A DNA stretch of 64,000 bases from Amorphochlora amoebiformis (GCA_054601695.1 BAAHQB010000057.1:682001-746000); one strand, 5' to 3'. Positions 1 through 51,983 are shown, counted from the stretch's first letter. The notes: generated from the letters alone by a model not told the origin. Made by a program: numbers and translations.

Positions 1-554
1 ATATGTAGTTTGCGGTTTGGTTATATTTACCTAATAATACATACATACAGGGCAAATGAGAAGATACATATACATATATAGTTTGTGTTTGGTTGTATTT
101 ACCTAATAATACATATATACAGGGCAGATGAGAAGATACATATACATATATAGTTTGTGTTTGGTTATATTTACCTAATAATACATATATACAGGGCAGA
201 TGAGAAGATGCATATACATATATTGTTTGTGTTTGGTTATATTTACCTAATAATACATATATACAGGGCAGATGAGAAGATACATATACATATATTGTTT
301 GTGTTTGGTTATATTTACCTAATAATACATATATACAGGGCAGATGAGAAGATACATATACATATATTGTTTGTGTTTGGTTATATTTACCTAATAATAC
401 ATATATACAGGGCAGATGGGAAGATACACATACATATATTGTTTGTGTTTGGTTATATTTACCTAATAATACATATATACAGGGCAGATGAGAAGATACA
501 TATACATATATTGTTTGTGTTTGGTTATATTTACCTAATAATACATATATACAG
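1..554 (+). repeat. 72-bp tandem array of truncated exon starts (decoy acceptors)
   Basis: Seven copies of a 72-bp unit precede the exon at 555. Each carries the intron tail, the acceptor TATATACAG, and the first 13 bases of the exon (GGCAGATGAGAAG), then returns to the ATACATATAC tract. The exon-start position recurs at 51, 123, 195, 267, 339, 411 and 483, and only the eighth copy at 555 continues into a full exon. The 24-residue protein repeat seen by straight translation is a by-product of the unit being a multiple of three. Confidence 0.9.
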
Positions 555-660
555 GGCAGATGAGAAGAGTAATAAGAAGGATCTTGGCCTCTTACAAACG
601 TTTAAAATCCTTCTCCAAGGCCATTATGGAAAGGTATAATATAAATATATATATATTTTT

Positions 661-727
<67 letters not shown>

Positions 728-958
728 GTATGTACATATATATATATATATATATATATTATGTATATATATATGCATGAATATGCCCCTTACAAACGTT
801 TAAAATCCTTCTCCAAGGCCATTATGGAAAGGTATAATGTATATGTGTATACATGTGTGTATGTGTATATATATATTATGTATATATATATATATGCATA
901 TGTATGTAAGGAATAGCCCCTTACAAACGTTTAGAGTGCTTATTCAAGGCCATTATGG

Positions 959-1022
<64 letters not shown>

Positions 1023-1075
1023 CAGTATATTGTATTCTCATACATAACATAACAGTATACTCATATATATACAAT

Positions 1076-1153
<78 letters not shown>

Positions 1154-1266
1154 GTATATATGTATATATATATATACATATGTATATACATATATGCATA
1201 TATACATATCACATTCGTATCATAATAGGCCCTGAAGGCAATAACTGATTCGCTTGGAGCAAACTC

Positions 1267-1298
<32 letters not shown>

Positions 1299-1305
1299 TA
1301 TACAC

Positions 1306-1343
<38 letters not shown>

Positions 1344-1442
1344 GTATATATACATGTATATACGTATGTATATATATATATATATATTTATCCATTATAC
1401 TTATATTTTCCATGCTTAACCCTCATAAACACATAAGGTATT

Positions 1443-1500
<58 letters not shown>

Positions 1501-1576
1501 ATATATATAGTATATATATATATATATATTAATAAATGTATGTAATTCCTCGCTATAAGTTTATTTACATGTATAA

Positions 1577-1607
<31 letters not shown>

Positions 1608-1757
1608 AATAGATTTTATATATCTAAATACATACCTGTATATATATATATATATATATATAACATATGTATATATAATGTATATTTACAATGTAGCTTA
1701 TCTTTTCTCATGCTTATACACTCATAAACACATAAATACCTACATGTATACAGATAT

Positions 1758-1800
<43 letters not shown>

Positions 1801-1931
1801 CATACATAATCTTACAGGCCCTAATGAAACAGCAAACAGAGATTTTCATCAGCCTAGGATGGACAGACTGGGGTTTGTACGCGCAGACATGGGCTTCTCT
1901 CAAGGCCCCGGCCAAGTTTCGTTGCTTCTAA
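555..1931 (+). CDS. C-terminal exons of an unrecognised protein (5' end outside window)
   Basis: Two exons are supported. Exon 555-633 has acceptor TACAG, enters with one base, and encodes a lysine-rich start followed by [18 protein letters not shown], then donor GTATAA. Exon 1818-1931 has acceptor CTTACAG, phase 0, and encodes [20 protein letters not shown] continuing to a Lys-rich end with stop TAA at 1929-1931. The phases agree across the junction. I do not recognise the family: the tail is aromatic-rich (two WxxWxxY-like clusters) and soluble-looking. An island at 1228-1265 (acceptor ATAATAG, then GCCCTGAAGG) resembles a decayed copy of the start of the last exon and has no donor. Upstream exons must lie before base 1. 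The gene is convergent with the next gene on the minus strand. Confidence 0.55.
786..960 (+). repeat. Two truncated downstream copies of exon 555-633
   Basis: Islands 786-834 and 914-960 repeat the last about 45 bases of exon 555-633 (CTTACAAACGTTT onward). The first keeps the donor (GGAAAG then GTATAA); the second has lost it (TTATGGAAATATA). They sit in the intron between (TA)n tracts. Confidence 0.85.
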
Positions 1932-3127
1932 TGAGAGAGAGAGAGAAAGAGAGGAGAGAGACAGAGAGAGAGAGAGGGGGGGGGAGGAGAGAAGAGAGAG
2001 GGAGATGTGTAATGTGATACTGCCATGATACGAGTCTGTATACAGATTTGCTGGTATGTATAATCCAGTAATGTCTAGAATGTAGAAGTATCAGACTTGT
2101 CAGATGCAAGAATATTTTGGGCAAACTAGGCAAATGCACATCATAAAGTTATTCTAACTTATTGTCTCCAGAGGATTGTCTACAAATCGATCTCAGTTAC
2201 TCAATGCGTGACATTCATCGAAATTAGGCAATATTGTATTATTAGTACCAGTACTACATAATTTTAATAATTCAGCTAGAAAGCAGGTGGCGTGCTAGAT
2301 CTACGCCGATTTTTTTTTTTTAACCAGTCTCTATGCGTGCGTGAAATTTCGTATTTAATTCAGTGCATCACACATGCTGATCGTGCTAATATGCAAACTC
2401 GGATTTATGCAGCCGTCCGTGTGACGGTTCCAGCAAAAAAAAACAACTACATTCTTGATCAGAATCTCTCCCTGTTTCCACACCAACTTCTTACCAGTGC
2501 CGGACGGCGCCCAAATAGGTTACGCTCAAACCGAAACGAACCTACTTGAAGCTGCCCTAGCCAGAGGCTTGAAATTATTTGGTGCTGTAGTCAGCGCCCC
2601 TCCGCACTCCCTACAGACAGATGTCATGATATTGGGTTCCTTGTAGTGCGCTTGAGGTTCATAATGTGGCCAAGTTTGGCTCGTGGGTCAGACGCCCTAT
2701 ATTTCAGGGACTCCCTGATTCTGGATTCCATTTGAACGACAATTATACGCAGTGTATAACTTTTCTTCGAACGGAATCCGGAGTCAGGGAGTGCCAGAAA
2801 TAGTGCGCCGAACCCGTGATAATAACTTGATCACGGTGTGAACCAAGCCACGTTGCAACGAACCAACTCACGAAAACTGGAGCTCGATTACAGCAACTAT
2901 TACTTCAGGAGCTCGGAGAGTGATTCGGAAAAGGTGTTCCTAGATAATTAGTTTTAATAAATTATTTAAATATTATATATATATATATATGTATATATGT
3001 ATATGCATATATTGTGAAAACGTATATATATATATATATATATATTATGTAAGTTTGTATATATATCTGGTATCATATGTATGTATATATATGTATATAT
3101 ATATATATATATAAATGATATACATAC

Positions 3128-3202
<75 letters not shown>

Positions 3203-3369
3203 TACATAACATAACAAATGTATTTCACATATACATATAACACGTACACACTCTCTCATATATCATATATCATACATATGTATAATATATATATATATAT
3301 ATATACACATATATATATATATATAAAGATATAATATAAATATATAATCATACCTGAGTATATATATAG
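1932..3369. other. Convergent intergenic spacer
   Basis: After the stop at 1931 comes a purine tract of GAGA units (about 1933-2005), then about 900 bases of mixed composition without (TA)n, then (TA)n from 2975. A short open frame at 2455-2646 (+) has moderately protein-like composition (it contains ALARGLKLFGAVVSAPPHSL) but lacks convincing splice borders or partners. The most notable element is the inverted repeat at 2664-2842. Confidence 0.5.
2664..2842. repeat. Long imperfect inverted repeat (fold-back element)
   Basis: The left arm, about 2664-2736, contains GGACTCCCTGATTCTGGATT. It pairs with the right arm, about 2765-2842, whose reverse complement contains GCACTCCCTGACTCCGGATT. The similarity extends outward through CAAGTT and GGGT(C/T) blocks for about 70 bases per arm, with a loop of about 28 bases. 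It has no open frame. It could be a MITE-like fold-back element or a structured transcript shared by the two convergent 3' ends. Confidence 0.65.
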
Positions 3370-22728
<19,359 letters not shown>

Positions 22729-22794
22729 GTGTTGGTTAGATATGTATGTATATGTATGCATATATATATATTTATATATATATATATATATATA

Positions 22795-22876
<82 letters not shown>

Positions 22877-23007
22877 AATATATATATATATTTTTATATA
22901 TATGCATACAATCTATTTATGTTACATACTCATGTGTATGTATATATAGACACACATATAGCATAATACATACATATATGTATGTATATATACACATATA
23001 CATCGAC

Positions 23008-23247
23008 TTTGTTAAGCTCGAGCCGTCCCAGATGCCCGAGAGACGGCACCCGATGAAACATACTCCTCAGGTTCTGAACAAACCATCGAACTCACACGAC
23101 CTCATCAATCAACCCTTCTCGCTTCAATTCTCCCCATCCGAACCCTTGATTTGGCGGTCAAGTTGAGAAGGTATGTATAACCTGCGTGCATTCTAGCTTG
23201 TTGATTGGCTCGCCAAGGTCGACCAGGTCTTCCAACGGGAACCGTCC
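23008..23247 (-). CDS. Two minus-strand exon candidates (gene assignment unresolved)
   Basis: Exon 23247-23182 (acceptor GCCAACAG, donor GTTATA) encodes [26 protein letters not shown] sequence (22 codons). Exon 23073-23008 (acceptor TTGTTCAG, donor GTCGAT) encodes a 22-codon piece containing [18 protein letters not shown]. Both are phase 0 at both borders and read like real protein. The donor after the second would be in phase with the alternative acceptor just before [13 protein letters not shown] in the glycosyltransferase exon 1. They could therefore be that gene's 5' exons or the tail of a separate gene. I do not recognise the sequence. Confidence 0.4.
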
Positions 23248-23358
23248 CTGTTGGCGTTTTGAGAGGAGGAGAGGGATCGAGTTAGGTGTTGTTGAGTCGG
23301 GAAGAGGGCGAGCGAGCGAGCGAGCGAGCTCTCTCTTTCTCTCTCTCTATAATATATG

Positions 23359-23395
<37 letters not shown>

Positions 23396-23449
23396 CATAA
23401 TGTGAGGACAGGCAGTCGATTTTTTTTTGGGTGGTTTCAGGAGAGACTG

Positions 23450-24004
23450 AGGAACAGAAAATTCCGAAAAAGAGTTCTTGCAGGAGCGGCCTCGATAAGG
23501 CGGGCAGATATTGTGTTGAGACGGGGAGATCAAGAAGACATAAATTTAGTCGTTCATAAGGAAAATCAGTACTCTTTTAGGCGAAAACAGGCAAGAGGGA
23601 AGTGCCCGTCGACACGTGGTATGGTATATGACAAAATGAGGACAAAGATGTCAACGCGGTTTGGACAGCAGTGATGTATATATATAGTGGTGGGTAGTTC
23701 AGTCGGCGTGACGAATTCATCGTGCCGCATGACATCATTCGTGGCCCGGGAGTAGGTATGGACGGATATTCTCGACCCTACCTCCGAGGTCGACTTTCGC
23801 ATGCGGTTGGGCATGATTTGCGGGCGATGTACGTCAAAGAACCGGAAAGTTTTCCCACTTGGATGGAAGGAATGGGGTGTCTGGAGGCACGAACCAGACG
23901 ACTATCGTACCTCGCTGCACAAAACATACGACGTTAAGACCACTTGTGGAACCTGGCCTATGGGACACAACGCTGGGGTTTACGAAGGGCTGATTACGAA
24001 TTGA
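23450..24004 (+). pseudogene. Frame-disrupted open reading region, possible small gene or relic
   Basis: A plus frame from about 23450 stays open to a TGA at 23672-23674 (contains RKRVLAGAASIRRADIVLRR). After it, 23722-23876 reads MPHDIIRGPGVGMDGYSRPY and later HDLRAMYVKEPESFPTW. A second frame from about 23850 reads WKEWGVWRHEPDDYRT and ends GHNAGVYEGLITN, stop at 24002-24004. The two look like halves of one protein separated at a duplicated TGGA (ACTTGGATGGAAGG). This could be a relic, an unseen intron, a sequencing slip, or chance. I do not recognise the product. Minus-strand frames are open here too. Confidence 0.3.
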
Positions 24005-24322
24005 AGCCGTACCGTTGAGTCGTAGGGGAAAAGGAGACGAGATCCACGGAGAAGCGGCAAAAAGCTGGCTTTCGAGACACAAAAGATATCAAATCCCCAA
24101 TTTATCCCACCCACATCTAAAATCACAAAACCCAAGCCGCAAGATCGCTAGTCCTTATATTTTACCGGGGAAATTACCTCCCTTTGGGGTCTCCTAGAAG
24201 CCGTTCCGTCTCTTTTAGCCGTGGAACGGAGCCGTGTCAGTGGCACGGGTCGCAGGTGCCAACAGCCGACTTTTTTCCAATAAAGCCGAAGAATTAATGA
24301 ACGGAAAATCCGTTGGTTAAAA
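24005..24322. promoter_or_regulatory. Upstream region of the DUF1995 gene
   Basis: About 318 bases of balanced composition without (TA)n precede the ATG at 24323. No clear TATA box. A CCAAT-like TTCCAATAAAG sits about 45 bases before the start. Promoter function is inferred from position only. Confidence 0.3.
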
Positions 24323-34714
<10,392 letters not shown>

Positions 34715-35390
34715 GGACACTCGTTTCAACTTGGGCGGATCATCACGATCGTGGTTTTCCAAGTTGAACTTAGCTTAATCTAGATGCTAGAACCTTGCAC
34801 GTCTAGACATGCGCACTCAACGTCAGATTAAAACAAGCGAGAACAATTTTAAAGGAGCCTGATAGAACTGCGTGATGATGTATTTATACTAGTTATATCT
34901 AGATATGTGTATGTATCCGTTTTCATGCGAGTGATTAGTATCTTACTTTTATAATTTTAAAATTAGTATCATGGCACTATACCTTTAAAAATATTATATC
35001 AAATGGGGGCTGTCGGTTGCTAATCATCAAAAAAACCACGGTCATCGATCGGATCACTCTTCTCGAGCTCAAAACTCACATGGATGATAATAACTTCAGA
35101 CACGTGCTTATATTAACTTACAATCCAGGCCATGATCCAGATGATCGTCAACAACTTGGTGGCACACACCGATACATGAATTCTCTACACGTACACCGAT
35201 CGATACCCTGACCATCGCAAGGCTCGGTAAGGCCGAAGGTCAATCTGTCACTGTGTAGGATCCAAGCGGGATTAACGTTTCAAAACATATAATTCAGGAG
35301 ATTTCGAATCTCAATTAATCCGATGAATGTATGGTCGGACCGTCCAGTCTTCGAAAAAAGGATTCAATAACGCCGCATGGGTGCCGGGCT
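34715..35390. other. Convergent spacer (DUF1995 gene / WrbA gene)
   Basis: About 680 bases without (TA)n, of balanced composition. It should hold both 3' UTRs. An open frame at 35017-35211 has no supporting features. No repeat or RNA gene was recognised. Confidence 0.5.
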
Positions 35391-35809
35391 CTAGGCACTG
35401 GCAAGCTTGGCGACAACCCCGGCCATATACTTGCCCTAAGTTAGTGTTACAATACGGTTTGGTTCATTAAGTGTTCGTGCAAGAAGAGAGCCATTTTCGC
35501 TCAGCACACACCTGATGCTCGGCGATCCCTAGTTCGAGCTTGGACGGCTGTCGGGAACCGTCAGGGCCTGCGAGGCAGCCTGCACCGTAGGGAGAGCCGC
35601 CCTTCACCTCGTCCATTCGTTGCAGATCAGGATGCGAGTATCCGATGGGTATGAACAGCATGCCCTGGTGTGTATGAATATGTGTTTCATGTGGTGTTTG
35701 TGTGTGTGTGTGTTATAGATATATATTATGTACATATTTGTACATATATATGTATCATATATGTGTGTAACATATGCATATATGTATGTTATATATATGT
35801 GTGTATGTA

Positions 35810-35887
<78 letters not shown>

Positions 35888-35951
35888 ATATGTATATGTA
35901 TAGAAGTTATATCTACGTATATTTATATGCACATATATATATAATATAATG

Positions 35952-35984
<33 letters not shown>

Positions 35985-36001
35985 GTATAAATACATAACT
36001 A

Positions 36002-36049
<48 letters not shown>

Positions 36050-36058
36050 ATATACACG

Positions 36059-36099
<41 letters not shown>

Positions 36100-36133
36100 G
36101 TAAACACATAAATGTATATTTGTATATCATATA

Positions 36134-36186
<53 letters not shown>

Positions 36187-36303
36187 ATGTACATACACAC
36201 ATATATACACATGTGTGTGTATATACATGTGTATATATGCATGTATATATATATATATATATATATATATTACATGTATATGTATACGTATATATATATA
36301 TAC

Positions 36304-36345
<42 letters not shown>

Positions 36346-36359
36346 CATAATATTATATA

Positions 36360-36391
<32 letters not shown>

Positions 36392-36429
36392 ATTAAAATA
36401 ATATACACATGCATATACACATACATACA

Positions 36430-36480
<51 letters not shown>

Positions 36481-36511
36481 TAATATACACATGCATATAC
36501 ACATACATACA

Positions 36512-36552
<41 letters not shown>

Positions 36553-36586
36553 ATATAATATATATATATATAATATATATATATAC

Positions 36587-36619
<33 letters not shown>

Positions 36620-37584
36620 CATATATGTGTATATATATATTTTTATATATATTATACCGACATATATTTATGTGCTCTCATTTACAACTTCACCGAATGT
36701 ATATATGTGTAACTTACGTGGTGTACTAGTTGAGTTATAAACGTCATTATTGTAGTTTCTTGGCCTCCATTTTGACTACCGGTTGACGTGAAGATCCCCG
36801 CTGGTTTGCCGACAAGGCTTCCATTCTGCCATAGGCTGCCGGTGGCATCGATCAGGGCCTTGACCTGTTGTAGTACGCATAAAGAGCAAAGGGCTCGATT
36901 TCAACAATGACTACGATGCGGAGAGCGGCGACGAAGGGAGATTGCTAACAGGGTCGAATGACGGGCAGGTAAGAGAGGCGAGAGAAAGCGAAGGAGAGAC
37001 GGGAAAGTGAGCGAGTGAGCAAAGTGAACGCGAGAAACAGCGAGGGAGAGCGAGCTAGATTTGAAGACTACAACCGGTGTTGAGGATGAATGAGAGAGAA
37101 GAAGAGTTAGAATAGATAGCGGTGAATAAAAAATCATCGAATCCAAAAACCATTTACCTGAGCCGAAGCCATCCCGAACCTAGTGGGGATGCCAAATATC
37201 ACTCCGTCCGCCCCCTTGATGTCCTCTGGCGTGACCACTGGGTGATCCGGATTCTTGGCCTTGGCGTGCATCTTTTTCAGAACCTCCTCTCCGAGAGTCT
37301 CGGGGATGCGCATTATCTTGACTTTGGCTCCCCCCGACTTGACGCCCTCGGCAACGCTACCTGCCATGGTCTCAATGTGTCCGTACGTCGAGTAGTAAGC
37401 GATCTAATGCACAGGAACAAGCATCGTCAGGATCTTTGATGGATTCAGAACCCGGCAGATTACGAGGACGAACCAGAATCGTCGGCTTTTTCACATCCGT
37501 CGCTGCCTTGCCCTCCGCCTTGGCATCCGTCTTTTTTGCCTCCTTGGTCGTGCGCTTGTGCTTTCCGGATTGTCCACAACCCAT
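35391..37584 (-). CDS. wrbA-like: NAD(P)H:quinone oxidoreductase, WrbA type, five exons
   Basis: Exons: 37584-37474, 37403-37158, 36864-36718, 35664-35512, 35435-35391 (stop TAG); 233 aa, all GT..AG and all junctions phase 0. WrbA proteins are FMN-binding flavodoxin-fold enzymes that reduce quinones by two electrons and limit oxidative stress. Visible motifs: the FMN phosphate loop [12 protein letters not shown] at the start of exon 2; [30 protein letters not shown] in exon 3; [16 protein letters not shown] and [16 protein letters not shown] in exon 4; a Gly-Lys-Tyr-Met tail in exon 5. Bacterial WrbA is about 200 aa, so this has an extra N-terminus of about 33 residues: [18 protein letters not shown], a Gly2/Cys3 start typical of N-myristoylated and palmitoylated proteins plus a basic patch, predicting membrane attachment (inference). 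Only intron 3, between exons 3 and 4, carries (TA)n. Confidence 0.95.
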
Positions 37585-37995
37585 CCCGTAGACCTAACGT
37601 GGAATTAATATTCGGTTCTTCGAATGTGATTGAAACTAGCGAGAAAGACCGACCCGGTTGACCTACCCTCACACGTCGTCCTGATTTATCGGCTCCAAGG
37701 AAGGGGTTCGGAAGCCAAATCGACACAAAATAAATTAATTTCGCGCCTGGCCAATTCGCCGTGCTTTTATAGGGTATTTTTCGGGCATTCCATCCTTCTG
37801 TTTTTTTAGCTATATCAGATATGTAAACTTATAATATACACATATTCAAAATCAAATATACCCTAAGCCGAAAAAAAAATTGGAAAAGCTGCGTCTGGCG
37901 CATGTCAAGCGCCCTGTGCGTCGACGCGCTGGAAGATAAATCTCAAGGAGTACCGACCGCCGGCGAACCCTCATCGCGCCCATTACTACGGATCC
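37585..37995. promoter_or_regulatory. Divergent promoter region between the WrbA and Zn2Cys6 genes
   Basis: A 411-base spacer separates two outward-facing starts, with no (TA)n tract. It includes TTTTATAGGGTATTTTTC near 37765 and its partial mirror ATACCCTAAGCC near 37858. The assignment as a bidirectional promoter rests on gene orientation alone. Confidence 0.4.
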
Positions 37996-39015
37996 ATGGA
38001 CGCCGAGTTTTTCTTCGATGTCTACCTGCCTCCTTCCCTCCAAAACATATTCCTACCGAAGAGCTACGCACTCAGGGCGTTCGCTGAAAGCCGGTCGCGT
38101 TCCCCCGGGATTCACAATCGCCCCGGAAATTTCAGAGGCAAAGACATGGACAACGATGACCTGGAGAGCCTTCTGAATTCCAGTTTTGGAACAACAACGA
38201 ATCCAAAACCTCTCAAAATCCCAGAATTCCGACTGGATGAAGCCGATTTCGATTCCAAGGAATCTCCGCTCGCCCAAATCCAAAAAAAAGCTGAGGAGGA
38301 TCGGATCACACCGACCACCCCGATGGCTTGTTGGCCAGCGTCACCACTGCCTATCGACGACGATGAACATCAGACCCAGACCATGTTCGATACTTCTCGT
38401 AGCGAATCTCCTCAGCTTGAGCAAGATCAAGTCTCCGCAGCATCTTCCGGACCTGAGGAGAAACTCTCTTCGCCCCCTCTGACAGTCCAAAATATTCTAT
38501 TCTCCTCACCCCCGCCGCTCGCACTCTCGCTGAAGTCCCCGCCTCGGATCCACCGGCCTACCCTGAGAACGGTGTCCATAACATCCCGCAAGGAAGTCAA
38601 GAGCCGCAAGAAAACAGAGACATCTCGAAAAAAAAACATGGCATGCAACAACTGCAGAGTTCGAAAGATTCGGTGCTCCGTAGGACAGCGTCCTTGCTTG
38701 CCCTGTCGCAAGAAGGAGGGGTACAAGCACACGTGCATCGATTCTCCTCCCACAGTCCCGAGGGCCGAAAAAAAGGTCCCGAGGAAGCCTCCCCAGAAGC
38801 GCAAGAGATTGGCAGATGCCTTGAACGTTCATCAGGGCCAGCAGTGCGAAAGAGATCCAATGTGTAGCAGACCCAAGAGCCACCCAGGGCATTGTAAGGT
38901 CGGAAAGAGGCAGACTTTCCGAGAAATTCAAGCGAAGAAGCGAAAAAGAGCGCGGAAGTTGGAGCTTTTTCCGCTCTTCGAGCGTTGGGGTGTGGATTCT
39001 GTTGGTTTCCAATAG
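37996..39015 (+). CDS. Zn2Cys6 binuclear-cluster DNA-binding protein, single exon
   Basis: An uninterrupted 339-codon frame, the only clear intronless gene here. Residues about 1-200 are acidic and Ser/Pro-rich (disordered, possible activation region). At about 212-245 is CNNCRVRKIRC...RPCLPCRKK...HTC, with six cysteines spaced C-x2-C-x6-C-x6-C-x2-C-x9-C, the Zn2Cys6 fungal-type cluster that binds CGG-type DNA sites. It is followed by a Lys/Arg-rich nuclear-localisation-like segment (KKVPRKPPQKRKR) and then a second Cys/His cluster, CERDPMCSRPKSHPGHC, then basic KKRKRARK. The CSRP..HPGHC motif next to Zn2Cys6 is unlike fungal regulators. The cluster sits near the C-terminus rather than the N-terminus. 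Targets unknown. The ATG at 37996 is the first in frame; a later ATG (38146) is possible. Confidence 0.85.
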   Translation: MDAEFFFDVYLPPSLQNIFLPKSYALRAFAESRSRSPGIHNRPGNFRGKDMDNDDLESLLNSSFGTTTNPKPLKIPEFRLDEADFDSKESPLAQIQKKAEEDRITPTTPMACWPASPLPIDDDEHQTQTMFDTSRSESPQLEQDQVSAASSGPEEKLSSPPLTVQNILFSSPPPLALSLKSPPRIHRPTLRTVSITSRKEVKSRKKTETSRKKNMACNNCRVRKIRCSVGQRPCLPCRKKEGYKHTCIDSPPTVPRAEKKVPRKPPQKRKRLADALNVHQGQQCERDPMCSRPKSHPGHCKVGKRQTFREIQAKKRKRARKLELFPLFERWGVDSVGFQ

Positions 39016-39028
39016 TTTTATTTACCAG

Positions 39029-39107
39029 ATGTCCCTTTGAAAGAACTGTTGACAGTGTTCACCGGTATCTTGAGCAGCAAGTTACTCATATTGATCTAGT
39101 TGATGCA
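39029..39107 (+). other. Possible extra exon downstream of the Zn2Cys6 gene
   Basis: The acceptor TTTACCAG and strong donor GTAAGT bracket 79 bases. One frame reads CPFERTVDSVHRYLEQQVTH and so on, resembling protein. No in-phase partner was found on either side. It could be an exon in a 3' UTR, of an alternative transcript, or chance. Confidence 0.25.
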
Positions 39108-39399
39108 GTAAGTTTGATTTCGTTTTATTCGATTTATCGAATAGTTTTACTGAACGTGGTGACTTAGTAGTGTAGTTCTAGAGTTAGTATATATATACAT
39201 GATAGCTACATGTATACAATATTACCAATGTGTTATAATGTGTAATGTATATATATCTATATTAGTAGAACTTATAAGTTTATATATGTATATTTTTATA
39301 TATATGTATGTATGTATACATATATGTATATATAACATGTATATGTATGTGTATTATATATATACATATGTATGTATATATATATGTATGTATCTCATG

Positions 39400-39450
<51 letters not shown>

Positions 39451-39789
39451 GTACATACATATATATAAAGCAGATATATATATATATATATACTATTATA
39501 TATATACTATGATATATATATATATATACGTCATAAGTAGAAATCATAAGTCGAGTTCAGTGCTAATAACAACTCACATATTTCGACATATATATTCTTA
39601 TATATTTATATATATTTTTTATATATATGTATATATATATATATATATTTAACATATACCACATGCATAATGCACCGTAGCTAGAGTGGTGAATCTATAC
39701 GTGTCCTTGTCCACTCTTTTTCTCCTCCCTTTCACCCCGTCAGCCTTGGGTATGTATTTATGTCTATCATGATGTTTTGATGGCGGTTA

Positions 39790-40285
39790 AATCTTAATTG
39801 TCTATGCTCTTTTGTTGATGCTCTTTTGTCGATGCTCTTGTGTATGCTCTTTTGTTGTTGCTCTTTTGTATGCTCTTTTGTTGTTGCTCTTGTGTATGCT
39901 CTTTTGTTGTTGCTCTTTTGTATGCTCTTTTGTATGCTCTTTTGTATGCTCTTTTGTTGATGCTCTTTTGTTGATGCTCTTTTGTTGATGCTCTTTTGTT
40001 GATGCTCTTTTGTTGTTGCTCTTTTGTTGTTGCTCTTTTGTATCCTCTTTTGTTGTTGCTCTTTTGTATCCTCTTTTGTATGCTCTTTTGTATGCTCTTT
40101 TTGTTGTTGCTCTTTTGTATGCTCTTTTGTTGTTGCTCTTTTGTATGCTCTTTTGTTGTTGCTCTTTTGTAGTTGCTCTTTTTTAGTTGCTCTTTTGTAG
40201 TTGCTCTTTTGTAGTTGCTCTTTTGTAGTTGCTCTTTTGTAGTTGCTCTTTTGTAGTTGCTCTTTTGTAGTTGCTCTTTTGTGGA
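39790..40285. repeat. TGCTCTTTTGT minisatellite after the peroxiredoxin gene
   Basis: About 35 copies of TGCTCTTTTGT(A or TG)(T/A)T in 12- and 15-bp steps. The minus strand reads as a long Lys/Thr/Gln/Glu frame because the steps are multiples of three. It begins six bases past the peroxiredoxin stop codon, so it is 3' UTR or flank, not a protein. Confidence 0.9.
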
Positions 40286-40290
40286 TGGTA

Positions 40291-50604
<10,314 letters not shown>

Positions 50605-51578
50605 CTTCGCGACATTCTTACTGAGAAACTGCCGAAATAAGGAAAAAACGTCATTTATGTGGACTACGTAGCCAGTGAGATGGAGGAGAGGGGTGGGTAA
50701 CAAGAGGGGGGGGGGTGAGACAGAACCTGAACAGCCTTCATGGGGATTTGCCGCGGGGGGGTTTATATGCCGTCCGAAGGAGATATTCTGGAGCGATATT
50801 TTCATATATCTTAAACTTGTTATGTGTATATTGCAGGATCTATATCTCTTCATATCTCTGACATATTCAGATAATTTCACCGAAATAAAGTAGAATACTA
50901 GACACGTGTCAGGTACAAATTTCCGAGCCGAAAATTAAACCATTTTCTTGGATTCCGAAATGGAGATCGGAGGGCAATGACGTCGACTGAGAGCGTGGTA
51001 GTGGGGATATTGGGAGGAACCTCTTCCCCTTCCGCCCCAATTTCCCGCGAAACCCCCCCCCATGGTGTATTTCACGTGGTTGTTGGGCGGAAATAGTCGC
51101 AAATGGAGAATATATGCTTGAAAACATGTCCAAGCCATGCACACCCGCGGGGTTTCGAATTGGCGGGAGCACGTATGCTGCGTATTATCATACACGTGGG
51201 ATTTTTTATGATGTCAAACAGACTTGCACGTGTGTGGTTTAGAGTGAGAGCGCAAAATTCTTCTTGTTTCGCGAGCTCATTGTTCATTTTTCGTGGTGTT
51301 TTCGTGATTTGGTTTTGCTGTATTTTTTTGCGCGTGGAGGGGGGGGGCGCTAGGTCTCGATATGTTCGGATGAGTGGAGTGGTAGTGGGAGTCGTAGTTC
51401 TGTGGTGAGACTCAAGACTTACTTTATTTTTTTTTCGTCTGAAAATCTGACCATTTGAGTTGTAATACATACGCTCGAATGTATGTTGTGATGTGGATGT
51501 ATATAGAGTACACACACAGATATACATATATACACACATATATATATATATTTATATATACATAATAAATTACATACC

Positions 51579-51620
<42 letters not shown>

Positions 51621-51694
51621 CATATATACATATATATATATATACACACACACACATAAATACATATTATACATATAATAAATCACACACCTGC

Positions 51695-51744
<50 letters not shown>

Positions 51745-51904
51745 TAATATATATGTAAGTACAAGCTTATATTACACTGTGTAGTGTGTATATGTGTATA
51801 TATATATATGTGTATGTGAGTATGTTAAATATATGTGTATGTGTGCAAATATATACATATATATATATATATATACATATATAATATATATATATATTAT
51901 ATAC

Positions 51905-51983
<79 letters not shown>

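Noticed and set aside
2292-2646. Two overlapping plus frames with partly protein-like composition
   Set aside because: No splice partners, no recognised motif; may be chance in balanced-composition spacer.
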